This document shows, piece by piece, positions 12,179 to 24,324 of a DNA stretch of 64,000 nucleotides. The notes beneath the pieces are model-generated. The model had not been told where the DNA came from and ran no database searches. It was given only the letters and a program-made list of their open reading frames with translations. The translations under genes and the position numbers were made by a program. Origin of the DNA: Magicicada septendecula (Eukaryota > Arthropoda > Insecta > Hemiptera > Cicadidae). The stretch is from NCBI GenBank assembly GCA_034769895.1, contig CM068369.1, positions 147,209,574 to 147,273,573 on the forward strand. The letters run 5' to 3'. Position 1 is the stretch's first letter; each line of letters begins with the position of its first letter.

Positions 12179-14160
12179 GAGGAAAAACGCATGAAAATGT
12201 TGGAAACTACAACAAATTCTTGAAATTTAGGTGATTGGAAGATTGAAAAATAAGAATGTTATAGTACAAAGAAAATCCCAGAGCCAATATTTTGGCAGAG
12301 AACAGCATCATTGTAGTAGAGCAGCTACAACAATTCGCACGATTTGCGTTCTAATAAGTTGACAGATTACATAATGTTGTACTTTACTAAGTGTAAATTG
12401 TGCGTGTAGTCGCGCTGGGTCACTGCCCTCTAACGGTAACAATCTGAATTAAAAACAAGCCGCCAACACAGAACACAGTGTCCAGTTAGGCTGTGCGTGG
12501 GGTACTTTACAGTTGTATCCCTAATTATGTACAACAAATACTCGTTTACACACTTTTTCCTACGGTTTTTTGATGTTAGCATGTAAAAATAAACGTGTTC
12601 GGACATTTATTTACAGTTTTAAAAAACAATTTTTTTAAACGATCTAACCAACTAAGGCAATACTGTAACTACAAAATTTTTACAATAGCTGCTTTCGTTC
12701 TTTTGATAAAATTTAGTGTTACAGTTAAGCGAACAGCAGAGAGACCTGGCGCAATCTTAATATTTCATGTGCGCGCGTTGGATAAAATTTCAGTTAAAAA
12801 ATTGTATTAATTCACTTGCGCTACGTGGTTTAAGGGGGATCAACACTCGGCATATTTAAAGCTTTTTTACATACTTAATGAATAAGCATTGTACTGTATA
12901 ATGAATACATTTGTATAACGTTTCGTACTTTATTCTTTGCCACAGCTCTCACTCTCTGAATAGCCCTGCTTACTCTGTCGTAAATTGCCTAACAGGCTTG
13001 CTCATATTGTCCTACTATAATCCACTGACTGTCATAATAGCTTAGCTAAGTTATTGTGGTGCTATGTTCCAAGAACAATGAGGCAGGGAAACAGCATCCC
13101 TCCCTACCTCATCCCTCACATCCCCTCATATCATACTCTATTAGATGCCAAACGATTAATGTTTTCAGCAGGTTAGCAACGATTATTCATTTTAACTCTA
13201 TTTATAATCAGTATGAAGGGGAGAGGGACAGTATTCCACCAGATTATCTTAGAGCTAAAAGTAAGAAAAAAAATGAGAGTAATGTTTTCGAGTTACCATC
13301 TGTTAAAAATGTTTCCCTTGTTTCTGTTCCGAAGATAAAATAATATAATATGAAAATTCCACTTCCTAGTTGCGACACACGTTTCGATAAACAAAAATTA
13401 GTAATCCTGTGCACATATTATATAAAAATTAGTAATGCACACATTGTTTCAGCTGAAGCATTCAAAAAATGAGGCCGCGGAGATGCATCGCTGGTGGTTT
13501 GCTGAAAAGTGAAAAACATTAGAATCATAAAACGTCATTTTTAAACTGTCAGACCACCAAAAACAGAGAAAAATTGCAAATTAAATTTATAAAGAGTTTT
13601 ATAATTAGAAAACTAAAAACGTTAGTTAAAAACAAACAAAATCACAGTAATTTGGCTTCAATTAAGTGTTAATTCCGACAGAAATTTTCTTATTGCCTTC
13701 GTAACAGAAACATGTTCAACATTTTCATGCCTCGAAAACAAAGCTTTTCAATTTTTGTTGGTTTTAGAATCAGTGGTGACATAGTGTCCCGGGGCATTCT
13801 GTAAAAGGTAGTAAATTTGTAATGTTAAATTTTGAATTGTAGAACTACAGAAAACCTGTTCTTCTTTCTGTAAAAAGGAATCTGAAATTTGCTTTATTTC
13901 GTACGTACAGTTGCTTACAATAAGTCTGTAACATCACAATAATAATCACTTCTTGCGTTGTGTCTATTGGTTAAAAACCTCACAAAAGAGTTTTCTTTCA
14001 CGAATACATGCCTTCCCGTCTCCAAAATGGCGATGCCGATGCCGAATACTAATATATAAAGGTCTTCTTGGTACCACCACCAACTGTCACACTACAAATT
14101 TATTAATCAACATTGTAATGTTTGTACAGAGTTCTGTTACCTGTAAACAACTGTAATTCT
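12179..14160. other. Intergenic, no recognised feature
   Basis: AT-rich with occasional GC-richer patches (12400-12500, 13460-13490), no recognisable coding motif. The frame at 13056-13343 is open for 95 codons but shows nothing recognisable. Confidence 0.45.
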
Positions 14161-14162
14161 GT

Positions 14163-14220
14163 GTTATTATTATTATAAGATTATTCTGTTTATTATTATT
14201 ATTATCATTATTATTATATT
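14163..14220 (+). repeat. (ATT)n imperfect microsatellite
   Basis: ATT/ATC trinucleotide run interrupted by AAGATTATTCTGTTT. Short and imperfect. Confidence 0.85.
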
Positions 14221-15194
14221 GTTTATGTCAATGAAATTCGGCTCTTTCTTTCCCAATGAACTTTTTCTTTCTCATTTTTGTTTTCTTAACACTTTCGTAC
14301 TGAGCTTGAGAAGATTGATATTAACATATAAAGATTCTTCCAAAGTTTCAATTCAATTTTTGAATCGTAAAGGTTTGGATAATTCCATAACCAAAGAGTG
14401 AAAAGTGCGCAGGAGTCGTAGATGCTGGCGTGTTGTACTATACATGACGATTGCATTACAAACAAAATTTTTAAATAAATTTTACGTAAACTAAACAAAA
14501 TGTTTTGCTTCGTTACAAGATATTTAATTAATCTGTTTAAATTTTAGATGGAACTTCTCGGCAGCTACACCGCATGTGATAATGGACATAACATGATAAT
14601 TTTTTACTTTCCGAAATATAATGTAATTGTAATTAGTTGTACACTCATTTTCTTGTTATAGTAGCAGTCTAGTGACTTTTCAGCAGCCAGTGACACTTTT
14701 TTTCGTAAGTTATATAGGCTAAATTAACTACCCTACAGCAGAACGGTACGTCTGTACTCGAAGAAGAAAAGGCACCGAAGAGTCAGAACTTAGTTTTCCG
14801 TTCAACTGTTAACGAAAACGGACAATAAATTTAGCTGTAAAAGTCTTATCTGATGGCAACGTTTATGACAAAAAGTTTTCAAAAATATTCTAAAATTAAC
14901 TTAACTGCAGATTATACAACAGACAAGATGAAGGTTTAGAATAATATAAACGGAAATTTATTAAAAAGAAAAAAGAATAATAAAAAAGAGGGGGTGGAAA
15001 CTCTAAGTTGGATCGAAAAGGTTAAAACTTAAAAAAAATAGGAAACGTATTAAGGAAATTTAAGAGTTTTTGTTAACAGTCAACGAATTATTAAGTAAAG
15101 GAAAAATTTGTTTTGAATTAAAGGACAAACGTAACCTTCGTTTGATTGGAGGTTGAAAAAATTGAAGAATAAGACCGGAAATTTGAATACGATG
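14221..15194. other. Intergenic, no recognised feature
   Basis: AT-rich. An A-rich stretch (14940-15060) precedes the LINE remnant but shows no recognisable protein similarity. Confidence 0.45.
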
Positions 15195-15600
15195 TGAAAT
15201 CTGTTGTGTTCTACGGATGTGAGTGACTACACAACTGGCCCACGAACTACAGACATTCATCATCAGCTTGAGGCTTGTACTGCGAATGTGGTGACTATAC
15301 GTCCTCTCCAACGCTACGCTGTGGAAGAAGGACCAACCAGAAGCCCATTGAACTGGAAGTAAGGAAGAGACAAGGTCGATGGTTGGAACACATGCTGAGG
15401 CAGGCAAACCACTACATTACAAAGGAGTCACTCTACTGAAACCCGCAAGGAAGGAGGTGACGTGTTATACCCAGGGTGACAGCAGAAGGACATCAGAAAG
15501 AACGAGCTGGTGTGAAATCACATATACGAAGAGTGCGGACAGTGAAGTGTGCGAACAGTGGGGCGCTCTGTTACCTGAGGGAGGAAGACTGTGATACCTC
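15195..15600 (+). pseudogene. LINE retrotransposon ORF2 C-terminal remnant
   Basis: The plus-strand translation contains Y-G-C-E at about 15207, then L-Q-T-F and L-R-x-W. It continues with N-A-T-L-W-K, K-P-I-E-L-E-V-R-K-R-Q-G-R-W-L-E-H-M-L-R, I-T-K-E-S-L-Y, a stop, and N-P-Q-G-R-R. This is the C-terminal region that follows the reverse transcriptase in a widespread LINE group (pattern: L-Y-G-C-E-x-W, then R-W-x-W-x-G-H-x-L-R, then W-N-P-Q-G-x-R-x-R-G-R-P). Several frame changes and stops (for example the lost W before N-P-Q) make it a pseudogene. No upstream reverse transcriptase is attached. Confidence 0.75.
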
Positions 15601-17047
15601 AAACGTAAACGTATAGGACACCTCTGACTATAAGGAAATATTTCTCGGTTAGACCAAACAAACAGTTTTTAAGCATAATTTGATATCGCATGTTTCTTCA
15701 TACATTTGAATTGTTCTTTATATACTTTCGTCCATTTTTCCTCTTCTTTCCTTCCATGCTCAATTCCGTTCCCATATACTTACTGTTGGTGATCTTCACT
15801 TCTTTTTTCAAACATTGTGTGGCTTTGAAAAAGTATATTAAAAACTTAATGCAAATAAGAAAAATACCAAAAACTGTAATTAAGTGTTTTCAAAGTAATG
15901 AGTAGGATAAGTAGGTATATTAATATGTTTCTCGTAATTAGTAACATTCTAGGTAAAACTAAAATGTAAATTGTTTTCTGACAAGAATTTCAGAAACGTG
16001 CAAGTTTGGTGGTGTCCGCACACTTCACAATATTTCTATTGTCCGTATGCTTCACTGCCCTCACTATTCGTGACACCGTGAAATCAAAGCATTAGATACA
16101 AACTAGTATAAGGTGGTGAACCTTTGTTTGCGCCCCTATACTTCACATAGGGAAAGGATATACTTCACATTTGTTACAGGAAACAAATCAAGTAAAATCA
16201 AGGAAGAAACGTCTCTGTAGTCATAGACTTAAAATTAATTTTATACTCAGCCTTGACTATACTAGAGCATAATTGCTGTAAATCTGTTTAGCAAAACTAA
16301 GCGTGGATGAAAGTATTTATGAAATAGAAGTCTCACCATAAGATTGCTCCATTACGGAATCTAAAAGCTTCAAAAATCTAGTAACGAAATATGATCAAAT
16401 TCTGATATACCAAAATAAAATTCAAGATTATGATAATGATATTTGTACTTCATTAATACTTCAACAAGTATATGTATTCAGAGCAACTAGGAATATAAAA
16501 CGTAATAAACACTTCATTATGTCGTAATACCAAACAATTTAAATGGGAACATTACAGTGTTTGCATTTTAAATAACTACTGTCATTGTATCTTGCATAAT
16601 GCAATAATAACTCGTTGTCATAATAATTTTAAAAATTACTATAATTAATGTAAATGAAGGTGTCATACTGTACGCAATTTGTTGTGACTGAGTGCAGATT
16701 GGCGTGTTGAAAAATACAGCCTTGTGCTGTCACAGATCCGATCAATACAATACAATACGTCGTAGGCCTATATGAGTTGGACACTAATTAATTGGGTAAA
16801 AACCGCCGTCGGGTAGAACAGAACTAAGACAATTGAAGAAACAGCCGGATGACAGGCGCAAACGCGAAGGCTATTATTACTTGTCATAACGCACTGATTA
16901 ATCTCGCTGAAGGCTGTTTGTCACATTGTGCTTTGTTCTGGTAAAATGAAGTTATTTATAAAAGTCTCACACGTAGGCGTGTCACATGCTAGTACGAAGA
17001 GTATTCCTTGTTATTGCAAAATATTAGTAGCTAACATATTTGGTCAT
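15601..17047. other. Intergenic, no recognised feature
   Basis: AT-rich. The phrase 'cacttcac' recurs around 16018-16160 (GCACACTTCAC, ATGCTTCAC, ATACTTCAC) but not as a regular array. The frame at 15690-15905 encodes mostly hydrophobic residues because of T-richness. Confidence 0.45.
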
Positions 17048-17458
17048 CAGGGGCGTATTTACGGGTGGGGACGAACGTAAACGGACCTCCGGGGGGGGGG
17101 GGGGGGTCGAAAAAATGGAAGAATTTTGTTATTCTCTTAATTTTTATACTATTTTATTATTTTTTCAGCCGTGTACGCTAATAAAGTAGTAATTATTTTT
17201 TAAATATACAAACAGCTTTAATACACAACATTTGCTTATACGTTTGAAATATGAAAATAGGAAAAGCAATCCAGTCAATAAGTATCTTCTAAACAATGTT
17301 TCAATAACGCGTATTTTTATTGTGTTATTACCATTTACTTTAATGGCATTGATTTCATAATATTATTACACATTTTTGAATTACTTTAAAGATCTTTTTC
17401 TTTTGTATGAAATCGAGTCGACCGGACCCTCAATGACCTAATTCAAGATATGCCACTG
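17048..17458. mobile_element. Non-autonomous hAT-type element (MITE) with 8-bp target duplication
   Basis: The left end reads CAGGGGCGTATTTACGGG (17048). The right end, read on the minus strand from 17458, begins CAGTGGCATATCTTG. Both fit the CAGNGGC-type terminus of hAT transposons. The 8 bp immediately outside are TTGGTCAT on the left (17040-17047) and TTGGACAT on the right (17459-17466), a 7/8 match that fits the 8-bp duplication made by hAT transposases. A 16-bp G-run lies at 17091-17106. At 411 bp with no coding frame, it must have depended on a transposase in trans. A second, partial copy of the left end is at 24060-24118 in inverse orientation. Confidence 0.75.
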
Positions 17459-17466
17459 TTGGACAT

Positions 17467-18039
17467 ACACCTGTTACACATTGTAAATACACAAAACACA
17501 TACACGCACACACATAAACAAATATGTTAAATAAGGTATGCCTATATTTTTGTGTGGTGTGGTTTGTGTGCCGTTAATAATATGTACGTATTTTCCGAGC
17601 AAGCGAAGCTTCATTTTCAATTTTTTTTTTTTTTTTTTTTTTACACTGTTGCAATCGTAAAATAATATTTCACCCAGTATAACAGAGCCAATATTTAAGA
17701 TTTGCTGTCTTCATCTTACGTGGTTATCTTTATATATAATAGAGCATTTGACGAGAGAAAATTGTTGTCATTATAAAAAGTCTAATAAAGTGTTCACTTG
17801 AGCAAATAAACTGGGAATCATTAAAACGTTTCGGGTAGATCGTTTCAGGACACTGAAAACCCATATAAAGCGTCAATATTGTTGTTTGGAGATTTTCTCG
17901 GTAACTTTTTTTTTAAGAAAGTACATAAAGGAATACAAATGTCAGTTTCTCTCTTATAACAGAAAAACGTTCTTTGTATAGAACGCTATAAGCCGTACGA
18001 CAATTTGGTACATTTCTAAACAAATGTATGTAAGATTCA
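17467..18039. other. Intergenic with a 22-bp poly-T run
   Basis: A T-run at 17621-17642 is the only notable feature. It could be the reverse-strand poly(A) of a short retroposed sequence, but no body is recognisable next to it. Confidence 0.5.
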
Positions 18040-19325
18040 AACGTCTTCTTCTTCTTCTTCTTCTCTTCAAGCATTAGGTTATATAAACCTATTCCGTCAC
18101 CCATCTCATCCTTGGGTGACCCACTTCTCTTCTACCAATAGCTTTATAGTTCAGTGCCACTTTATAATTCTCTGTCATCCTTTGCAGATGATCCCACCAT
18201 TGTCATCTGTAAATTGAAATAATTTCATTTATGTCCTTTACTTCGAGTTCTGCTCTGATATCTTTATTCCTTATTCTATTTTGCAACGTATAATTTCAAG
18301 TATTTTGAAGAAACTCCATGTAAGCACTCTAAATCTTGCCGCTTTCCTTTTTTGTCATGACCCACGCCTCACTCGCATATGTCAATGTGGGTATTGCAAT
18401 TGTCTTATAAAATTTAATCCTTGTGCTGTGTCTTGTTTTATTTCTAAGATTCGTACCACAAATATTCCTAAATTTATTTATCTTCTCTTTTATATCATAT
18501 CCGGATTCACAGCATACTGCACAGCCGAGATATTTAAAACGGCTCACTTGTTCTAAAGTGCTGTTGTTTATAACTATCTTAGTCCTCACTGGATGTTTAC
18601 CTTTAAAGGCCATGGATTTGGTCTTACTTACTGAAATTGTCAATGAGACTCTCTTGGCAATTCTTGAAATAAAAAAAATATAGCTCTTTGTAAATCATCC
18701 TCATTTACTTGAATAAGAACTATGTCATGCGCATATAGCAAGAAACTACACAAATTGATTTGTTAAGCTGTATTCTCGTAGTTACTCTGGATTTCCATGC
18801 TCTCAACATGTCGTCAATGTATATATTACACAAGGCTGGTAAAACACGTCATCCCTACCTAACTCCCTTATTTATTGGATTGTCACTTGAGAGCCTACCG
18901 TTCAGATCCAGGACTACAGACGTATTTTTATAAAGGATCTTAACTGAATTTGTTAAAATGCTGTGGATGTACTCTTCTATCCATTATATTCCATAACTTT
19001 TGACGGCCTACATTGTCAAAAGGTTTTTGCAGACCAACAAAAGCGATATACGTTTCCTGGTTATACTCCCGCGTTTTCTCTATTATCAGTCGTAATACAA
19101 ACACTGCATCCACAGTCGACCTATCCTTTATAAAATCCATTTGCTCTTCAAGAAGTAGGCCTAATGGATCTGTAATGACTCTTAATCTCTGACTGAGAAT
19201 TCTTGTATGTATTTTGTACGTTGAGTGCAGCAAGGTTATTTATTAGTTATAAATTGTTCTGTTCTTTATATAAGGAAATCGCTTTTGCCCGCCTCAATTC
19301 TATGGGAATTTTCAAACGTATAGAC
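18040..19325 (-). pseudogene. LINE (non-LTR) reverse transcriptase pseudogene with GAA-repeat tail
   Basis: Read from 19325 down, the order of reverse transcriptase landmarks is intact. It runs I-P-I-E-L-R-R-A-K-A-I-S-L-Y-K, then L-L-H-S-T-Y-K-I, E-E-Q-M-D-F-I-K-D-R-S-T-V-D-A, motif A as A-F-V-G-L-Q-K-P-F-D (catalytic D replaced by G), then N-K-G-V-R-Q-G. Motif C follows as L-L-Y-A-H-D (normally Y-A-D-D) near 18735. Next comes the typical K-T-K-S-M-A-F-K-G and F-K-Y-L-G-C block (18643-18550), S-E-A-W-V-M-T-K (about 18350), and the closing H-L-Q-R-M and G-R-R-E-V-G-H-P-R-M-R-W (about 18110). A GAA repeat (RC of 18043-18062) ends it. Frameshifts, stops and two lost catalytic residues show it is dead. 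Confidence 0.88.
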
Positions 19326-19362
19326 TATTAATGAGTTTCTAAGGGTCTCACGACCGGCGCCA

Positions 19363-19698
19363 ACTCTGTTAATATTGTTCACTACCGGGCTATTAGGCCG
19401 TGGTCTACTGCTTGTGTTCAATTCCGGGCTATTAGGCCGTGGTCTAATGCTGTTTACAACAAAGTTCGGCCCCACTATTGGAGATCAACTCCAGTGTTCC
19501 GAACGATTGAAGTAACTGGTAAGATGTACGCCAATTCGCACAGTATGACAGTAATCTGAACTGGCGTAAATCTTGCCAGTTACTTCAATCGTTCGAAGCA
19601 CTAAAGTTGACCTCCAACAGTGGGATCGAAACGTCTGTTGTTAACAGTATTAGACCACGGGTTACTGACAGCCCGGCAGTGAACAATATTAACAGAGT
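19363..19698. mobile_element. Foldback element, family shared with 56175-56525
   Basis: The left end ACTCTGTTAATATTGTTCAC (19363) is mirrored by the right end, whose reverse complement begins ACTCTGTTAATATTGTTCAC (19698). Large internal arms also pair (GAACGATTGAAGTAACTGG at about 19501 against CCAGTTACTTCAATCGTTC at about 19577). The left side holds a doublet of about 40 bp built on CCGGGCTATTAGGCCGTGGT (19385 and 19427). Both arms carry the hairpin motif related to CTGANGA-stem-GAAAC (right arm near 19610-19640, decayed). It has no coding capacity. It lies immediately upstream, in LINE orientation, of the 18-19.3 kb LINE fragment. Confidence 0.75.
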
Positions 19699-22600
19699 AT
19701 AGGGTATTATTTAATACCATCATTTAATATAGGCTACTCACAGAGATGTTACCTCATTTTCCGTCTCCACTGCTGTTATCAATCAACTCGTAGACGTTAC
19801 TCGGTATGACAAGCGTATTATGTAGACGTAGCCTACAGAAACTTCGGGTCAAGCGTGCCGACTCGGTAGCGCGCGTATCTCTAGAACCTTAATTAGTTAC
19901 AGTGAGCGTATAGTTAATTTAAACGGTAGACAATAATAACAGTTGGCGGAGCGTTTTAGTAATTCTGTAAAGGTTAGCCTGTTATTTAGTTCCAGACAAT
20001 AGTAAACACAGCCCGGAGTGGATGGAATCACGCCTAGTCCGGCATGCGACCGACCGCCAGTAATTAAACTGTTGTTTAGAAAAACGTTGCATGCTGCAAA
20101 GTGTTACGGCGTCCAGTCACTGGTTCAGTAGTGCCGCCGCCGTTGCTGGTCATCGTACTCTCAATTCACAGTGAAGCCGCCGATGCGTTTCTTTCGACTT
20201 TTAGAAAGTATTGTTTGAAACGAAAGCATTAAAAATCGTAAACTAAGATCACAATACTTGTCCGTGTCTATAATACTAAACCAATTGGATTTGGGAACAG
20301 AATACAATTCAAAGACTTTTGTTTGCAAAAGGAAGCTGTGTTTATTATTCGCTCGTAAGAAAGCTACTTCAATGAATACTATGTTATTTCTTCTGTTGCA
20401 TAGCTGTGCACATAGTAATCACAGAAGAGAAGGAAATCGTATTTAAAACCATATTTGTAATAGTATTTTCTAAATACTGTAAATCAATCAGAAATATAAA
20501 AAATATAGTCTATAATCTAAATATTGTAAAATATAATCTATTTTCTCTTACCCATACTTTTCTTTCGCAGTTTATCCTGGTGATTTATAGCCTATGCTAC
20601 ATATTGTATGGACGCGTAAGAAATATTTTCTAAAGAATAAAACTTACATTATAATTTATTGCAGTTTAGTGGACACGTTACAACACTGGCCACTTGTCTG
20701 CATTGTAATCTGTATTATGGAGAGAAAACTGCTTAAATGAGTTCATGACACTCAAATTGAGGATTTTGCTATTACATACTATCGTTATCATTTATTTATC
20801 ATTTTATTATTTTTTCAATTAAACCCGGCTTTACAAACCAACCAACAATTTTACGCGAAATTTAAATAAATAATCTCCGTGCTTACCGTCTATAGTCAAT
20901 ACAACGCCATCGTCAGGTGACATCTGACATGATGTGAACTACACAGAGACATTTTGTTCTGCATTTGTCACTTTATTTGGACCAACTTACGGAAAAGAAG
21001 GCTTATCTTCCTGAGTCTTCTAGGACTGCCGTTGTCCGAATCTGGAGCGCTTCAACGCTACTGTGTTGTTAGGCCAACACTGTGAGTGTTAATCTTTCCC
21101 AAGGCGTTAGACTCTGTCATCTTTAAGAGTTGTAGTCAAGTCCATCTGTGTATCTTTGCCTCGGCCAAAGGGATGGCAGTCGGAAGGCTTTGCTGTAACA
21201 ATGGGTACCTGATTGCGCGGCACTTCCCGACACGCCCCTTTGTGCGCTATTCAGATTTCATCGTTAGTAAGATGAGCTTACCGTTTTGAGTCCACGTTGT
21301 CTGTGCGTTGCCACAATTAGTATTCATCAACCGCAGTTTATCACCTTGAATTGAGCCGATCCATCGTATTGTCGTCATTCTACAGTTGGCATAGCCGTTG
21401 TTTAATGATGCACAACGTAGGCAACGTAATACAACGTACAATGATGTACATGTCAACAACGTAATTACGTTGACGCGGGATAAAAAAAAATCAATTATCA
21501 CTGATGACACTTGCTTTGATGCAGATTAGCATCCTATCTGGAACTACATAATCCAGGTAGAGCCGTTTCATTACAATCCCTAGACGCTAAATATATAACT
21601 TTGTTTGTCAATACAATTCATTAAGTAGAAACAAAACTCATTGTCACGCTTTGGACGACATAAGACATAGGAACGAATGAAGCTGGAATATTTAACAAAC
21701 ATCTATTAAATTAATATTAAACAAACTAACGTGTCATATTACTTCGAATTAAGTGCGATGTAGTGTTAGGTACTGGGAAGAAATAAAATTCATGTATAGA
21801 TTTATCTGCACATCTTTTACACTCGATAAAGAGGGCTTTTGCTGCTCATTAAATAAACCGAAAATAGCTTTCGCGTGTAACTAGCTGGAAAGCTAAGTAA
21901 CTTCGTACTTCAGTTCATCAAATGTTCAGCACAGGTATAAGAAAAATAACACAATATATATAAACATTTTTAATAAAAAACGTTGGAGCCGTTTTATCTG
22001 AAAAGCAGCACTTTGAAGGAAACACATGCTAAGAGAGATTCGAGATTAAATACTTTCCAAAATTAACATAAATAGAAATAGACAGAAAGCGAAAGGAAAG
22101 CCTTGGATATTTCTCGTCACGAGGAAATACTTTCAGACTTTACCCCGACAGAAAAAACCAATGTCGAGCGTTGGTGAGGGGCGCGATTACCTTCAGGACC
22201 ATCTGCATAAAATTGGCATTGAGAATTCTCCGGTCCCCTAAGGGCTACACACCTTATTTACATTTAAATACAACGCGTTTGCCGTGCTGCACATGAATGA
22301 GCGTGCTGGCTGATACCGTCACAGAGGACACGAGAAAACGTTCTCTCACAAAGATAAAAGAAAAAACAAATTATTGCATGGAAAGTACGGCCCTTACACA
22401 AGTGTGAAATATTAATCTGCCTGTCGTTCACAAAAATTATAAAATGTAACGTTCGACATGCTAAATGTTATGACATGCTGTGTCCTGACAGTAAAAAAAT
22501 ATGACGTTTAGTACTTAAAGCAAAAAATTACAGAGGCGCTTAACTGTCTAAAATATTACATTTAAATATACGTTTTCGTGATGTTTAATTATTTGTAGTT

Positions 22601-23820
22601 GGTTATGTTGCAACTAATGTTAGCCTAATATACCTGTATTCAGGAAATTGACCGAGACGATATCACCGAAACTACTTCTTCCACTAAGATCCGTAGATAA
22701 ATATTTCATCTCCTCATATGCTTTACTTGCTCTTCTTTCTTGAAATAATTTGGTATTTTTCCTTTTCTTAATCTTCGCGAATTCAGCTGCTTGTCATAAT
22801 TTCAGGCATGTTCTTAAAAAAAAAACTTGAAGACAAGGAAATCTTGGACAACTATATCTAATCACGGTATCGACTCGCGTTTTACGAAGTTCTCAGAAGC
22901 AAACCACATCTCCACATCTCCACATCTTCCACGTCTCCCAAAGTTTGCGTTACGTTGTTACTTCTGTTCTTTTAATTAAATTTTGTGTAATTACATGTAA
23001 AAATCTTTGCTTTGAGAATATTTTAATTTGCGAAAATTCTACGGAAGAGAGGTGTTAATGTGTAGGAGTGATAGGCTATCACGTTTTAAGACTGAAAGTA
23101 AGTTGTGTTAGAGGCAACGGAGTCAGAATGTCCAGTTTTCAAAGCGAGAATCGATTAATGCCTTTGCGCACTATGAAAAGAACAAAAGAAAACTACGGCT
23201 AAGGCACTTATTTTACTCACTTATGTACACGACTGATAACATTCAGTGTATTTGCGGACATGTTAACGAGGATGACTTCTTACGGTCTTAAAATATTCAG
23301 TAGTAGAGTACGTTCAAGAAAACGTGTGCCAACAGGAGGTAATAGCACGTAAAACAAAATTAGTGTACTCACATGTTCAAACCGACAGTGGAGTATCTAG
23401 AATTTGGTCTTTATGGGGGAGGGTTCAGGATCGGGTCGGCTTTATACAAAACGAAAAACAAGTTAAGGATAATCAACAGTACTATCATTAAAGTGGCTGA
23501 AATCATTCCCATTAAAGTAAATAGTAATAGCACAACAAAATACGTGTTATTGAAACATTGTTTACAAGATGCTTATTGACTGAACTGGTTTTTTTATATT
23601 TAATATTCAAACGTATACGTTAATGCCGTGTAATAAACCTGTTTGTGTATAGAGTTACTACAATATTAGCGTACACAGCTGAAAAATTAATAAAACAGCA
23701 TAAAAATTAAGAGATCAACAAAACTTTTCAATAACATGTCTGTCGGTATCCAAGCCACTTATAATGACTAATAATAACTTAACTTATTTCCTGTCTCGTG
23801 ACCACATATATTTAACGCAA
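19699..23820. other. Intergenic, no recognised gene
   Basis: About 4 kb without convincing coding motifs. A GC-richer stretch lies at 19840-20180. Around 22160-22215 (plus strand) a short translation D-Y-L-Q-D-H-L-H-K-I-G-I-E-N-S-P is reminiscent of the RNase H-adjacent end of some LINE ORFs, but it is too short to call. CCACATCT is repeated three times at 22904-22928. Confidence 0.45.
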
Positions 23821-24021
23821 TGACTGACGCGTTTCAAGACATATGTCTCGTCATCAGATTATATATTAAAATTTAATCACTCAATGAGGTCGTTAAAAAT
23901 TAAAACATTAAAATCACAAAATAAAAATTTAGTTTTTAATATTTTGGTTTTTATATTTGGTTTTTGATTTTGTGATTTTAATGTTTTAATTTTTACCGAC
24001 CTCATTGAGTGATTAAATTTT
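23821..24021. repeat. Hairpin element: 55-bp inverted repeat with adjacent hammerhead-like motif
   Basis: The left arm 23868-23922 (AATTTAATCACTCAATGAGG and onward) pairs with the right arm 23967-24021 (its reverse complement with one or two changes) around a 44-bp T-rich loop. Just left, on the minus strand at 23857-23830, lies CTGATGA, one C, helix strand GAGAC, loop ATAT, strand GTCTT, then GAAAC. The layout resembles other short foldback elements in this window. Confidence 0.75.
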
Positions 24022-24059
24022 AATTAATAAGTAAATATATTTATTATTAAAACTTTTCA

Positions 24060-24118
24060 ACTTTTTCGACCCTCGAGGGGGTCCAGTCCTGTTCGTACCT
24101 CTCATAAATACGCCCCTG
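24060..24118 (-). mobile_element. Partial hAT-type element terminus
   Basis: On the minus strand from 24118 it reads CAGGGGCGTATTTATGAG, then ACGAAC, GGAC, a C/G-rich run and GGTCGAAAAA. The same order of blocks is at the left end of the element at 17048. No opposite terminus with a matching 8-bp duplication is visible, so it is a truncated or rearranged copy. Confidence 0.6.
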
Positions 24119-24324
24119 CAAACCTGTACCTATATTTATTCGGCTACGTAGAGTACCATGCATGCAATATGCTTAATACGAGTAAAGGAAGAATTCTATG
24201 TAGTCCGAATGCAGCGGAAGAAGACATTATTGTGTGTATACCAAACGTCATGCTACAGTGATGAGGATTAACCATGATATTGTCTCGAACAAATGGTTGT
24301 ACTGACGTGTTTATGCGATGACGA

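Noticed and set aside
11842-12192. Poly-Phe/Ser and poly-Arg frames
   Set aside because: Trinucleotide microsatellite translated in all frames.
22150-22260. Short LINE-like peptide (L-Q-D-H-L-H-K-I-G-I) on the plus strand
   Set aside because: Too short, followed at once by a stop and frame changes; similarity could be chance.
17048-24118. One 7.07-kb hAT element bounded by the CAGGGGCGTATT ends at 17048 and 24118
   Set aside because: The 8-bp flanks (TTGGTCAT and CAAACCTG) do not match, whereas 17458 gives a matching flank, so these are two separate copies.
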